Shown here: positions 8,230 through 15,641 of the stretch, piece by piece | Layout of the letters: each line of letters starts with the position of its first letter | Numbering within the stretch: the stretch's first letter is position 1 | Assembly (NCBI GenBank): GCA_039208045.1 | Contig: JBCCRH010000073.1 | Coordinates: 1 to 17,099, forward strand | Direction of reading: 5' to 3' | Source of the DNA: JBCCRH01 sp039208045 | GTDB lineage: Bacteria; Bacteroidota; Bacteroidia; Chitinophagales; Saprospiraceae | DNA: 17,099 nucleotides | Program-made: the position numbers and the translations under genes | Notes under the pieces: model-generated | What the model was told of the DNA's origin: nothing | Seen by the model: the letters and a program-made list of their open reading frames with translations, nothing else | The model's database searches: none

Positions 8230-9962
8230 TGAAGCATTTTATTACAGGAGTAGGATTTCTATTTAGCCTTTCGGCAAATGTGATGGGGCAGATATTGCCC
8301 CCTGATTTTGTTTGTGTGCGCAATGATACGCTCTTTTGGGAGGCTACTCCAAATACTTGTGGCCCATTTACGAGCTATTTAGTTTTTGGAAGCATGGAAG
8401 AAGAGGGCCCCTATGTTTTACTCGATGATATTACCGACCCTGGGCAAACTACCTTCTTCAACCCTAATGGTCCTGGGCAAATCTGGTATTACTATCTCGA
8501 AAGCAATCACGATTGCCCAGGCTTGCAAGCCTTTGCCTCCGATACCTTAGACAATCGAATTCCATTGGTAGGCCCCCTTAATTTTGTATCTGTAAATGGC
8601 GATGGTGTAGAGATGCAGTGGACGGCCAGTGAGTCGCCAGAAGTATTCGCCTATATCATTGCCCGTAACACTACTACTGGAACGCAGGATATTGATACCG
8701 TCTTTACAGGTACTAGCTATACCGACTTCAGTGCCGATCCACAAAATCAGTCAGAAACCTATTTCGTGACGGCCTTGGATCGATGTGGCAATCGGAGCTT
8801 AGTGGATGACCCACACATTACCACTTTAGCCAATATAGCCAATGTAGATGCCTGTGAGCGATCCATTAGCATTAGCTGGACGGCCTACACCAGCTGGGAC
8901 AATGGCGTAGAGCGCTACGATATTCTGGTAAGTGAAAATGGCGGGCCTCTGGCTGTAGTAGGCACGGTAAATGGAAGCGCAAGCGCCTTTACCTTTGTGG
9001 GCGTGAACGACCAATCTACCTATTGCTTCCAAGTAGAAGCGGTAGAAAATGGCACCGATTTTCGCGCTCGCTCCAGCGAAGCCTGCGAAACGGTAGATGT
9101 GATAGGAGTGTTGAATGGCCTGCGCTTTAATAATGCAAGCGTCAATCTAGATGGCACCGTCGATTTAGCCTGGCAGTGGAATGCCAGCGCCGAGCTAGTG
9201 GATGCAAGTATTTTGCAAAGTACGATGGGGGGCACCGCAGTACCCATTCCCGACTATGTATTTAGCGGAAGCTTAAACCCCACAGAAACGGCTACCTTCT
9301 CCGACCCACTAGCCAATACAGGCCCTGTGCAATTTGAGCTACAAGCCGTCGATAATTGTGGCGACGCCTACACTTCTAATCTAGTACAAACTATTTTCCT
9401 TCGCGGAAATATTGCCACGAACCAGTCTACCCAGCTCAACTGGAGCGCCTACCAGAACGACAGCGCACAAGTCATCAGCTACGAAGTTTACCAAATACGC
9501 AACGGCCTATCCATTTTCCTGGATGAAGTAGCAGGCAATGAACTCAGCTACAACGTCCCTTTCAATCCGGCCGACCCCAATCAATTCAGCTCCTGCTTTT
9601 TCGTCGTCGCCCAGCTAGAACTCAGTGGCCCTGGTGGCACGCCCCTTAGCTTAACCTCCCAATCTAACGTCGGCTGCGTCGAACAAGCCGTCGAGCTTTT
9701 TGTCCCCAATGCCTTCGTCCCCGACGGTATCAATCGCTTTTTCAAGCCCATCCTACAATTTGGCGTCCCTGCCGAGTATAGCCTAAAAATTTGGGATCGC
9801 TACGGCCAGCTCCTCTTCGAAAGCAACGACATCGGCACGGGCTGGGACGGCCAACAGGATGGCAGGCCAGCCCCCCAAGGCGTCTACGTCTACGGCATCG
9901 AGCTGACGCGCGAAGGCGGCGAAGAAATCGTCAAAAGCGGCATGGTCACCTTACTCCGCTAA
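8226..9962 (+). CDS. Secreted FN3-like protein with T9SS type B (CHU_C) sorting domain
   Basis: The 578-aa product begins with a Sec signal peptide cleaved near VMG|Q (residues 20-22). The middle (about 90-485) holds several fibronectin type III-like modules, recognisable by repeats of FTGTSYTDF, SISWTAY, FQVEAVENG and INLSWxxY-like strands with Cys pairs. The C-terminal 90 residues (from about 489: FVPNAFVPDG, then LKIWDRYGQLLFES, GWDGQQDGRPAPQGVYVYGI) are the gliding-motility-associated C-terminal domain, the type B signal recognised by the type IX secretion system. The product should be exported across the outer membrane and may act in adhesion or surface binding. ATG 8226 and ATG 8229 are both possible starts and overlap the upstream stop codon. 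The 3' third has more C-ending codons than the 5' part. Confidence 0.88.
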   Translation: MMKHFITGVGFLFSLSANVMGQILPPDFVCVRNDTLFWEATPNTCGPFTSYLVFGSMEEEGPYVLLDDITDPGQTTFFNPNGPGQIWYYYLESNHDCPGLQAFASDTLDNRIPLVGPLNFVSVNGDGVEMQWTASESPEVFAYIIARNTTTGTQDIDTVFTGTSYTDFSADPQNQSETYFVTALDRCGNRSLVDDPHITTLANIANVDACERSISISWTAYTSWDNGVERYDILVSENGGPLAVVGTVNGSASAFTFVGVNDQSTYCFQVEAVENGTDFRARSSEACETVDVIGVLNGLRFNNASVNLDGTVDLAWQWNASAELVDASILQSTMGGTAVPIPDYVFSGSLNPTETATFSDPLANTGPVQFELQAVDNCGDAYTSNLVQTIFLRGNIATNQSTQLNWSAYQNDSAQVISYEVYQIRNGLSIFLDEVAGNELSYNVPFNPADPNQFSSCFFVVAQLELSGPGGTPLSLTSQSNVGCVEQAVELFVPNAFVPDGINRFFKPILQFGVPAEYSLKIWDRYGQLLFESNDIGTGWDGQQDGRPAPQGVYVYGIELTREGGEEIVKSGMVTLLR

Positions 9963-10012
9963 AAACGCAACCAAAAAATCATCAAAACCAAGCATCCTAA
10001 TAAAAATTGCTT

Positions 10013-10020
10013 TATATTTG
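10013..10020 (+). promoter_or_regulatory. -7 box of tRNA-Cys
   Basis: TATATTTG matches TAnnTTTG and ends 15 bases before the tRNA, placing the start point about 8-9 nt before mature position 1. No TTTG is seen at the expected upstream distance. Confidence 0.5.
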
Positions 10021-10035
10021 CGTTCCGCATCGATT

Positions 10036-10109
10036 GGTCGGGTGGCCGAGGGGCTAGGCAGAGGTCTGCAAAACCTCCTACAGCGGTTCGAATCCGCTTC
10101 CGACCTCCA
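10036..10109 (+). tRNA. tRNA-Cys (GCA)
   Basis: A complete 74-nt cloverleaf folds by eye. The acceptor stem GGTCGGG pairs with TCCGACC with discriminator U73, as expected for tRNA-Cys, and CCA is encoded. D-stem GCC/GGC, anticodon stem GAGGT/ACCTC with loop CTGCAAA (anticodon GCA), a 4-nt variable loop, and T-stem AGCGG/CCGCT around TTCGAAT are all intact. It marks the boundary between core sequence and the accessory region; tRNA 3' ends are common integration sites. Confidence 0.97.
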
Positions 10110-10193
10110 CTTATTTGAATAGGCGGCTGTATTTCAATGAATTATGACTTCCTAGTTGCAGCTAGCAGTCATTTTAGCAGTCGTTTTTCGAAA

Positions 10194-10457
10194 TTATGCA
10201 TAATTTGAAAGGCTTTGAAGCTTAGGCTTCGGGCCTTTTTCTTTTTTTGTGCCATCCACAATTAAGTCTGCTGGGGCTACTTCTAGCACTTCAGCGGCTT
10301 TCACCAAATCTGTTAGATAAGGCTGACTTCGATTGTTGCACCATGCATTGACCGTAGCAAAAGTCAAATCCAGCTTCTTGGCAAGCCAAGTTTGGGTTCT
10401 CCCTTGCTCATTTAAAACTGCTCGTATGCAATTTAACTCTAATCTCTTTGTTGACAT
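10194..10457 (-). CDS. XRE-family helix-turn-helix regulator
   Basis: The 87-aa product from ATG 10457 (a 3-codon upstream extension would need a non-ATG start) is one Cro/CI-type HTH_3 domain: RAVLNEQGRTQTWLAKKLDLTFATVNAWCNN spans helices 1-4, with QTWLAKKL as helix 2 and FATVNAWCNN as the recognition helix, then LTDLVKAAEVLEVAPADLI closing the fold. The Lys-rich tail has no extra domain. It is probably a DNA-binding repressor or activator of nearby genes, possibly its own: palindromes sit just upstream. It faces tRNA-Cys and diverges from the toxin-antitoxin pair, with a 371-bp repeat-rich spacer between. It could control the island or be a stand-alone antitoxin-like protein. The family is sure, the target is not. 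Confidence 0.88.
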   Translation of the reverse strand: MSTKRLELNCIRAVLNEQGRTQTWLAKKLDLTFATVNAWCNNRSQPYLTDLVKAAEVLEVAPADLIVDGTKKEKGPKPKLQSLSNYA

Positions 10458-10463
10458 AAGTAA

Positions 10464-10513
10464 CAAAAATTTTTGCTGAAATTAAGAATAATTTTTGACA
10501 TACAAAATGTATG
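10464..10513 (-). promoter_or_regulatory. Two palindromes in front of the XRE gene
   Basis: CAAAAATTTTTG (10464-10475) is a perfect 12-bp palindrome beginning 6 bases upstream of the start codon, and CATACA-AAA-TGTATG (10499-10513) is a second with 6-bp arms. On the minus strand a TTTG (10506-10503) sits 18 bases before TAATTTCA, a poor match to the -7 box. The layout suits an autoregulated promoter, but A/T-rich palindromes are common by chance. Confidence 0.35.
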
Positions 10514-10643
10514 GAATTTTTTTCTGATAGGGAAGTGCCTCTACCATTAGCGAAAGAATATAGACGTACCAATTAAAATACCTGCCTTTTTTCCCATTGC
10601 TACTGAAAAGAAAAAGTTATAAGAGTTTTTTACCAATTTTTAC

Positions 10644-10749
10644 TTGTGCATCTTGTGCACTTGGCCTAATACACTGGTAATCATCGAGTTGAAGTGCACA
10701 AGATCGCTTTGCTTGAACTTGATCAAAGTTGTGCACTTGTGCACTTCAA
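10644..10749. repeat. Iteron-like array of TTGTGCACTT elements in both orientations
   Basis: The element TTGTGCA(CTT) occurs at 10644-10650 (short), 10653-10662, inverted at 10692-10701, and at 10729-10738 and 10737-10746 (overlapping by 2). Two perfect 13-bp inverted repeats share the central copy: 10650-10662 with 10692-10704, and 10689-10701 with 10737-10749. The array ends 26 bases before the candidate -33 element of the antitoxin promoter. It looks like a multi-site operator for the adjacent XRE protein or the toxin-antitoxin complex. Confidence 0.65.
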
Positions 10750-10774
10750 ATAAGCCCTTTCACTAGTATCTACT

Positions 10775-10806
10775 ATTGAAAAATGGCTAAATTGGTGGTA
10801 TCTTAG
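10775..10806 (+). promoter_or_regulatory. Candidate promoter of the toxin-antitoxin operon
   Basis: ATTG (10775-10778), 20 bases, then TATCTTAG (10799-10806) matches TTTG-N~19-TAnnTTTG with one mismatch in each box. Transcription would start near 10813, just before an AGAGG ribosome-binding site at 10816-10820. Confidence 0.4.
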
Positions 10807-10828
10807 TTCTATAAAAGAGGATGTATTT

Positions 10829-11059
10829 ATGAGTGTAAAAGACTTAAAATCAGAACTATCCAAGCTGGATCGGGGCGCATTACTCGATGTGCTACAGCAC
10901 GGCCTCGAAGTGATTCGAAATATGGAAGCAGATGATTTTGAAACTCCTGCATGGCTTAAAGAAGAACTACTGAGTAGAGCTGCAAGCATCAAATCGAATG
11001 AAGTGCCTACCTATACTTGGGATGAAGTAAAGCAATACGCAAAGTCTTCAAATGCCTAA
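10829..11059 (+). CDS. Antitoxin, addiction-module (Unstab_antitox-like) family
   Basis: The small acidic 76-aa protein has a helical N-terminal half (SKLDRGALLDVLQHGLEVI) and a C-terminal half with WLKEELLSRAASIKSNE followed by YTWDEVKQYAK. The Trp-x2-Glu ... Arg ... W-(D/E)-E-V pattern is that of the Unstab_antitox/TIGR02574 addiction-module antitoxins, which bind and block RelE/ParE toxins. An AGAGG ribosome-binding site lies 8 bases before the ATG, rather strong for this genome. Its stop overlaps the start of the toxin gene by 8 bp, the usual coupled arrangement. Antitoxins of this type have no classic DNA-binding domain, so control by the neighbouring XRE protein or by the complex is open. 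Confidence 0.75.
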   Translation: MSVKDLKSELSKLDRGALLDVLQHGLEVIRNMEADDFETPAWLKEELLSRAASIKSNEVPTYTWDEVKQYAKSSNA

Positions 11060-11351
11060 CTTTCAATTAAGATTTCACTCGCTTGCTAGAGAGGAGCTAC
11101 GCGAAGCTTACCAATATTATGAAACTCAACAAGTGGGATTGGGTGATCGCTTTTTTGAAGAGCTGGATCGTATTTTCGATTTGATCGTGGACAATCCTAA
11201 ACTATTTGCTGTAGATTTTGAGGAAATTCGAAAGGCTCCGATTCAGACGTTTCCGTTTACGATTTATTATGAGGCCCAGGATAATGATGTTTTTGTCTAT
11301 TCAGTGTTTCATCAGGGTAGGGAGCCTGGGAGTTGGAAGGGTCGAACTTAA
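11052..11351 (+). CDS. RelE/ParE-family toxin
   Basis: The 99-aa protein has the ParE/RelE layout: two N-terminal helices (SLAREELREAYQYYETQQVGLGDRFFEELDRIFDLI), the NPKLF turn, then a four-strand sheet ending in FPFTIYYEAQDNDVFVYSVFHQGREPGSW. The FxIYY strand and the VFVYSVFHxxR(E/D)P segment with His and Arg near the end are typical of ParE-like members. Such toxins act on ribosome-bound mRNA (RelE) or on gyrase (ParE); the sequence alone does not decide which. It overlaps the antitoxin gene by 8 bp. No frameshift or truncation is seen, so the pair looks functional. It probably helps keep the island in the chromosome, which is inference. Confidence 0.88.
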   Translation: MPNFQLRFHSLAREELREAYQYYETQQVGLGDRFFEELDRIFDLIVDNPKLFAVDFEEIRKAPIQTFPFTIYYEAQDNDVFVYSVFHQGREPGSWKGRT

Positions 11352-11505
11352 AGATTGCTTTTACTTTCTGGCCTGAATTTAACTCTAAAGGGTACAAATT
11401 TTTATCTCTCCCTTACCTTGGAAAACTATGGAATATCTGAATTATACCTTTTGTGAGCTAAATACTATCACAAAACTAAAGTAAGTTTATGCTGTCAATA
11501 CAAAA

Positions 11506-11522
11506 AAGTGTAATTTACACTT
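11506..11522. promoter_or_regulatory. Perfect palindrome AAGTGTAA-T-TTACACTT in front of the ssp operon
   Basis: Perfect 8-bp arms around a single T end 32 bases before the DUF4007 start codon. It overlaps TACACTTG (11516-11523), a one-mismatch match to the TAnnTTTG -7 box, so a bound protein would block the promoter. No good TTTG is found upstream. The rest of the 203-bp spacer (11352-11554) shows no gene; a second short palindrome AAAACGTTTT lies at 11528-11537. Confidence 0.5.
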
Positions 11523-11554
11523 GTTCAAAAACGTTTTGTTTCAAATCAAAGTAA

Positions 11555-12451
11555 ATGAATAGAATTTCTTTCTCTGGGCATGAGTCTTTTGTTTGTAAGC
11601 AATTTTGGTTAAAGAAGGGAGTTGATTTTGTGACAGGTAAAAATAACAGTTTTACTAATGATCAAGCAGTGGTTACGCTTGGTGTAGGAAAGAATATGGT
11701 TCGCGCAATTCGCTTTTGGCTGCGCGCTTTTGGCGTCACACTAGAGGATGATTCCATAACGGAAGTTGGTCAATATCTTTTTGGTGACGGCGGACAAGAT
11801 CCTTACCTAGAATCAATAGGGTCTATATGGCTACTACACTATCACTTGGTAAAAACTGGCAGAGCAACGATTTATGACATAGTCTTCAACAAATTTCGCC
11901 GCATCAGACCAGAATTTCGGTTTGATCAGCTACAAAAACACATACAGCGATATTTTGCTGAAGCTGGAAGTAGTGCATACAATGAGAATACTGTAAAACG
12001 GGACATTCGCGTTTTCCTAAACAACTATTTGCCACCTAGCTTCAGTAAGCGCTCAGAAATCGAAGATAGCTTTAGTGGTTTGCTTTATGAGTTACGGCTA
12101 CTAAAAGAAATCAAGAAGAAAGACTTCTCTCGACAAGAAGAAGTTACCTACTTTTCAGTAGAAGCAGATTATCGGGATAATTTACCTTGGCAAATCGTGC
12201 TATATTCGATTCTTGAGAATAAAGAATACGGCACATCTATTACATTCCATGACCTGTATACAAGCAAGAATTCACCAGGCTGTATTTTTGCACTTAGCCA
12301 AGAAGGACTTTATCAAAAAATCCAAGAAATATGTGATCACTGCTCGGATTGCTCTTATTCCGAAACGGCTGGCAACCGTGTATTGCAAATTGCTAAAACA
12401 CTAAAACAGTCCTCTTCACCTACAAATATTCTTGATGAGTACTACAGTTAA
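11555..12451 (+). CDS. sspB: DUF4007 protein, SspB-like DNA phosphorothioation component
   Basis: The 298-aa product starts FSGHESFVCKQFWLKKG (5-21) followed by TLGVGKNMVRAIRFWLRAFG (41-60) and GxYLFGDGGQDPYLE (72-86), the conserved N-terminus of DUF4007. In the characterised Ssp system, SspB is the DUF4007 protein reported to nick DNA, opening a strand for sulphur insertion; that is established knowledge, its transfer here is inference from family and neighbours. The middle (about 120-170) looks like a winged-helix or helical DNA-binding part. Near the C-terminus Cys260, Cys263 and Cys266 form CxxCxxC, a possible metal site. It is the first gene of the operon; 17 bp at its end overlap the sspC start. 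No Shine-Dalgarno is visible. A/T-rich relative to the core genes. Confidence 0.85.
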   Translation: MNRISFSGHESFVCKQFWLKKGVDFVTGKNNSFTNDQAVVTLGVGKNMVRAIRFWLRAFGVTLEDDSITEVGQYLFGDGGQDPYLESIGSIWLLHYHLVKTGRATIYDIVFNKFRRIRPEFRFDQLQKHIQRYFAEAGSSAYNENTVKRDIRVFLNNYLPPSFSKRSEIEDSFSGLLYELRLLKEIKKKDFSRQEEVTYFSVEADYRDNLPWQIVLYSILENKEYGTSITFHDLYTSKNSPGCIFALSQEGLYQKIQEICDHCSDCSYSETAGNRVLQIAKTLKQSSSPTNILDEYYS

Positions 12452-15400
12452 ACAGTTTTCTCCTTCGGTTAACATTAAAAGAGATCGTCGTAAATCTCTT
12501 GCTTACATCCCAACACCAAATGCAAAGGGAGTAGCTAGCCAAGTATTAGGCGGACTTTATAGTGGTGCTAGATCACACGTCATTGTTGGTGCTTACGGTT
12601 CCGGAAAATCCATTTTTCTATGGGCATTTGCTAAAACTCTGGCGAAAAGCAAAAGTTACTTTGAGTTACCCGATGATATAGAAGCACTCGAATCAAAATT
12701 CCACGTCGTCAATATTGTTGGAGAGCATGCTTCTATCATGGAAGCTTTCTCTGAAGAATTTAATCCAGAAGAAGAGAATTACGATGTAGATAGCATTTTA
12801 AACGCCCTACATGAGGAGTACGAACGCCAGCAAGCTAAGGGTAAGAACCTCATCCTGATACTAGATGAATTCGGAAAGTTCCTCGAATATGCAGCCAAAT
12901 ATAATCCTGATGAAGAGCTGTACTTTATTCAGGAACTAGCCGAGTATATCAATGATGAGAACAGAAATTTACTATTCGTTGCTACCCTCCACCAGAACTT
13001 TAGTGCTTATGGCTATCGTCTAACGAAACAGCAACAGGCAGAATGGACCAAGGTGCAAGGGCGATTTAATGAAATTACGTTCAACGAACCAGTTGAGCAG
13101 TTGCTGTACTTAGCATCTGAACGCTTAAGTCCACAGCAAACAAGGAAGCCTCGTGGTTTTGTCCCATTGTTTAAAGCAATTAAACGGTCAAGAAGTTTTC
13201 CTTTAAGAGACTACCTAACGGAAGATATTGCCCAAAAACTCTTCCCTCTAGATATACTATCTACTGCAATTCTGACTTTAGCTTTACAACGCTATGGGCA
13301 GAATGAGCGGTCTCTTTTTTCTTTTTTGGAAAGTCCAGACCATTTGGGGCTTGACAAAGAGCGTAGGAGTAATTTTTACTCTGTAGCTGATGTATACGAC
13401 TACTTAAAGCATTCGTTTAGCATCATTAATACGAAGCACAACCCACACTTCATTCAGTGGGCATCTATCACAACTAGTTTAGAACGGGCTGAAGGTGTAT
13501 TTGAGGAGCATTTATCTGATGCGGAGGCTCTGATAAAAACCATTGGTTTGTTAAGCATCTTTGGAGCGGGGGGGATGATTCTTGATAACGATTTCTTAAA
13601 TGAATATGGTCATCGCGCACTTGGGATAAAGAATTCTGAACCCATTCTGAAAAAGCTAGTTCAGCATAGTATTATCCGCTATACACGATACAATAAGCGG
13701 TATATTCTTTTTGAAGGAACTGACCTAGATATAGAGCTAGCAATTGATGAAGCGGGTAACCTAGTAGAAAGAGTAGGCTCGATTGCTGAACCACTCAAAG
13801 AATATTTTGACTTCCAAGTTGTATTGGCCAAAGCTGCTTTTTATGAAGTAGGTACTCCTCGGTTTTTTCAGTATGTGATTTCCGACGACATAGCCGATGT
13901 AATGGCTAATGATGAAATAGATGGCTACATCAACCTCATTTTTAGTGATGAAGTCACGGTAGATGATGTTATCGAGACTGCTGCGAAAAGGGATGCGCCG
14001 ATCCTTTATTGCCTGTATGAAAACACCGCAGAGATTCAGAAGATTCTCTTTGATATTAAGAAGATAGAGAAGGTTATTGAAAACAATCAAGAAGATAAAG
14101 TTGCTGTACGTGAACTTCAGAATATCCTGAGCCATCAGAGGCGATTACTCAACCACTATGTCTTGGATACTTTCAACCAAGACAATGCCAATGTCCGTTG
14201 GATAGATGCCGAAGGAGAACATTCAGTTGCTAATGAGCGGGTTTTAAATCAGCGATTATCATCCATTTGTAAGCGTATATATCATGCGACTCCAACTTTT
14301 TCCAGTGAACTTATTAACAAAACGAAACTAAGCGGAGCGATAAGAACTGCTCAAAAGGAGTTTTTAGCGCACTTGATAGATTATCACCATGAGGAAGCGT
14401 GGTCTTTTGATCCTAATCGCTTTCCTCCTGCAAAATCCATCTATTATTCACTTGTTTGGGATAAAGGTATTTCATATTTAACGGAGAGCGGTGATTACAG
14501 CCTGCAAGCCCCAATTGATGAGTCATTCAAAATTTTGTGGGAAAAGTGTGTTGGCTTTCTACAAAGTACTCGATCTGGTAGAAGGAGCTTACGTGAGTTG
14601 GTAGAAATACTTGCACAACCACCACTAAAGCTAAAATACGGTTTAACCCAGTTCTGGCTACCCTTGTTCCTCTTTATTAAACGAAATGACTACGCACTTT
14701 ACCACGAGGACGCCTATATTCCCACATTATCAGCAGACACTTTAGAGATTGTTCTGAAATATCCGCATCAATACTACGTAAAAGCATTCCAGATTGATGG
14801 AATAGATTTAGAGCTTTTCAAATACTATCGTCGTCTCGTACAACAAACAGATGCCGCGCCAAACAATACAACGCTGATTGAAACGATCCGTCCATTCTTG
14901 AGACTGTATCGTGATTTATCTGATTATGCAAAATCGACAACAAGAGTGAGTAAGGCCGCGCAGCGTTTACGTGGCTTCATCGCGAAAGCTAAAGACCCTG
15001 AAGCTCTTTTTCTTAGAGATATTCCGTCGGCTTTTGGTACTAGTAAAAAGGAGTTAGCCAATAATGAAGGAAAGGCAGAATATTTTATCAATCAATTAGC
15101 CCAAGCGATAACGGAATTAAGAACTGCTCTTGAGGCGGTCGAAAATCGCTTTTTAGATCATATTCAAACTACACTTGGATATGAAGACCTTCATAAAGGA
15201 ATTCAAAAACGCTTTGCAAGCTTACAAATACCACTACTTAGCAGAAAACAACAATTACTATATCAGAGATTAATATCTGACCTTGAACCATCGCCTTGGC
15301 TTAGTGCTATATGCCAGGCTTTATTGGGAAAGAGCTTGAAAAAAATATCCGACGATGAAGAAGCTATTTTGTATGAATCTTTCACTCGAGCCGTCGAGGA

Positions 15401-15641
15401 ACTAGATAATATCTGTGAAATATCAAAAACTGATCCGAGTGGAGAATCTACACAAGACATGGTGCTAGTTGATATACAAAGTCCATCTCAAGGCCGTGTA
15501 CGAAAGGTCTTGCAATTAAGCCCTCAGCAACGCGAGAGAGCGAAGTTGGAAAAAGATACTATATTAGCTTCATTAGGAGAAGATAAATCAATTTCTATCT
15601 CTGCAATTGCTGAAATTTTAAAAGATATGCTCAATGGGTGA
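12435..15641 (+). CDS. sspC: Large P-loop ATPase, SspC-like
   Basis: The 1068-aa protein starts at ATG 12435, inside the last 17 bp of sspB; a TTG one codon earlier is in frame. The N-terminal third is an AAA/Orc-like ATPase: Walker A GAYGSGKS (52-59), Walker B LILILDEFGKF (139-149, Asp144 and Glu145), a sensor-like FVATLHQNF (181-189), and a basic TKVQGRFNE (205-213) where an arginine finger could lie. Around 370-430, IGLLSIFGAGGMILDNDFLN through VQHSIIRYTRYNKRYILFEG resembles a winged helix. The remaining 600 residues are mostly helical with no motif I know. In Ssp systems SspC supplies the ATPase function between the nickase and the PAPS-reductase-like enzyme; the link rests on gene order. 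BrxC/PglY-like P-loop proteins are an alternative relative. The stop overlaps sspD by 8 bp. Confidence 0.75.
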   Translation: MSTTVKQFSPSVNIKRDRRKSLAYIPTPNAKGVASQVLGGLYSGARSHVIVGAYGSGKSIFLWAFAKTLAKSKSYFELPDDIEALESKFHVVNIVGEHASIMEAFSEEFNPEEENYDVDSILNALHEEYERQQAKGKNLILILDEFGKFLEYAAKYNPDEELYFIQELAEYINDENRNLLFVATLHQNFSAYGYRLTKQQQAEWTKVQGRFNEITFNEPVEQLLYLASERLSPQQTRKPRGFVPLFKAIKRSRSFPLRDYLTEDIAQKLFPLDILSTAILTLALQRYGQNERSLFSFLESPDHLGLDKERRSNFYSVADVYDYLKHSFSIINTKHNPHFIQWASITTSLERAEGVFEEHLSDAEALIKTIGLLSIFGAGGMILDNDFLNEYGHRALGIKNSEPILKKLVQHSIIRYTRYNKRYILFEGTDLDIELAIDEAGNLVERVGSIAEPLKEYFDFQVVLAKAAFYEVGTPRFFQYVISDDIADVMANDEIDGYINLIFSDEVTVDDVIETAAKRDAPILYCLYENTAEIQKILFDIKKIEKVIENNQEDKVAVRELQNILSHQRRLLNHYVLDTFNQDNANVRWIDAEGEHSVANERVLNQRLSSICKRIYHATPTFSSELINKTKLSGAIRTAQKEFLAHLIDYHHEEAWSFDPNRFPPAKSIYYSLVWDKGISYLTESGDYSLQAPIDESFKILWEKCVGFLQSTRSGRRSLRELVEILAQPPLKLKYGLTQFWLPLFLFIKRNDYALYHEDAYIPTLSADTLEIVLKYPHQYYVKAFQIDGIDLELFKYYRRLVQQTDAAPNNTTLIETIRPFLRLYRDLSDYAKSTTRVSKAAQRLRGFIAKAKDPEALFLRDIPSAFGTSKKELANNEGKAEYFINQLAQAITELRTALEAVENRFLDHIQTTLGYEDLHKGIQKRFASLQIPLLSRKQQLLYQRLISDLEPSPWLSAICQALLGKSLKKISDDEEAILYESFTRAVEELDNICEISKTDPSGESTQDMVLVDIQSPSQGRVRKVLQLSPQQRERAKLEKDTILASLGEDKSISISAIAEILKDMLNG

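Larger units (their letters stand above)
10458..10828. other. 371-bp regulatory spacer between XRE gene and toxin-antitoxin pair
   Basis: I see no gene here. It is A/T-rich and holds two palindromes near the XRE start, the GTGCAC array (10644-10749) and a candidate promoter for the antitoxin (10775-10806). The central part, 10520-10640, shows nothing beyond homopolymer-like A and T runs. Confidence 0.6.

Noticed and set aside
9791..10000. Arg/Pro-rich plus-strand frame at the end of the T9SS gene
   Set aside because: Alternate frame of the CHU_C domain in locally C-rich DNA.
10644..10749. CRISPR-like array
   Set aside because: Repeats are only 7-13 bp, mixed in orientation, unevenly spaced and overlapping, with no cas genes.
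10036..11554. Second copy of the tRNA-Cys 3' end as att site inside the window
   Set aside because: Scanning for the T-arm sequence TTCGAATCCG downstream found no match in the window.
13761..14135. 124-codon minus-strand frame inside the ATPase gene
   Set aside because: Antisense shadow of an uninterrupted 1068-aa coding frame.
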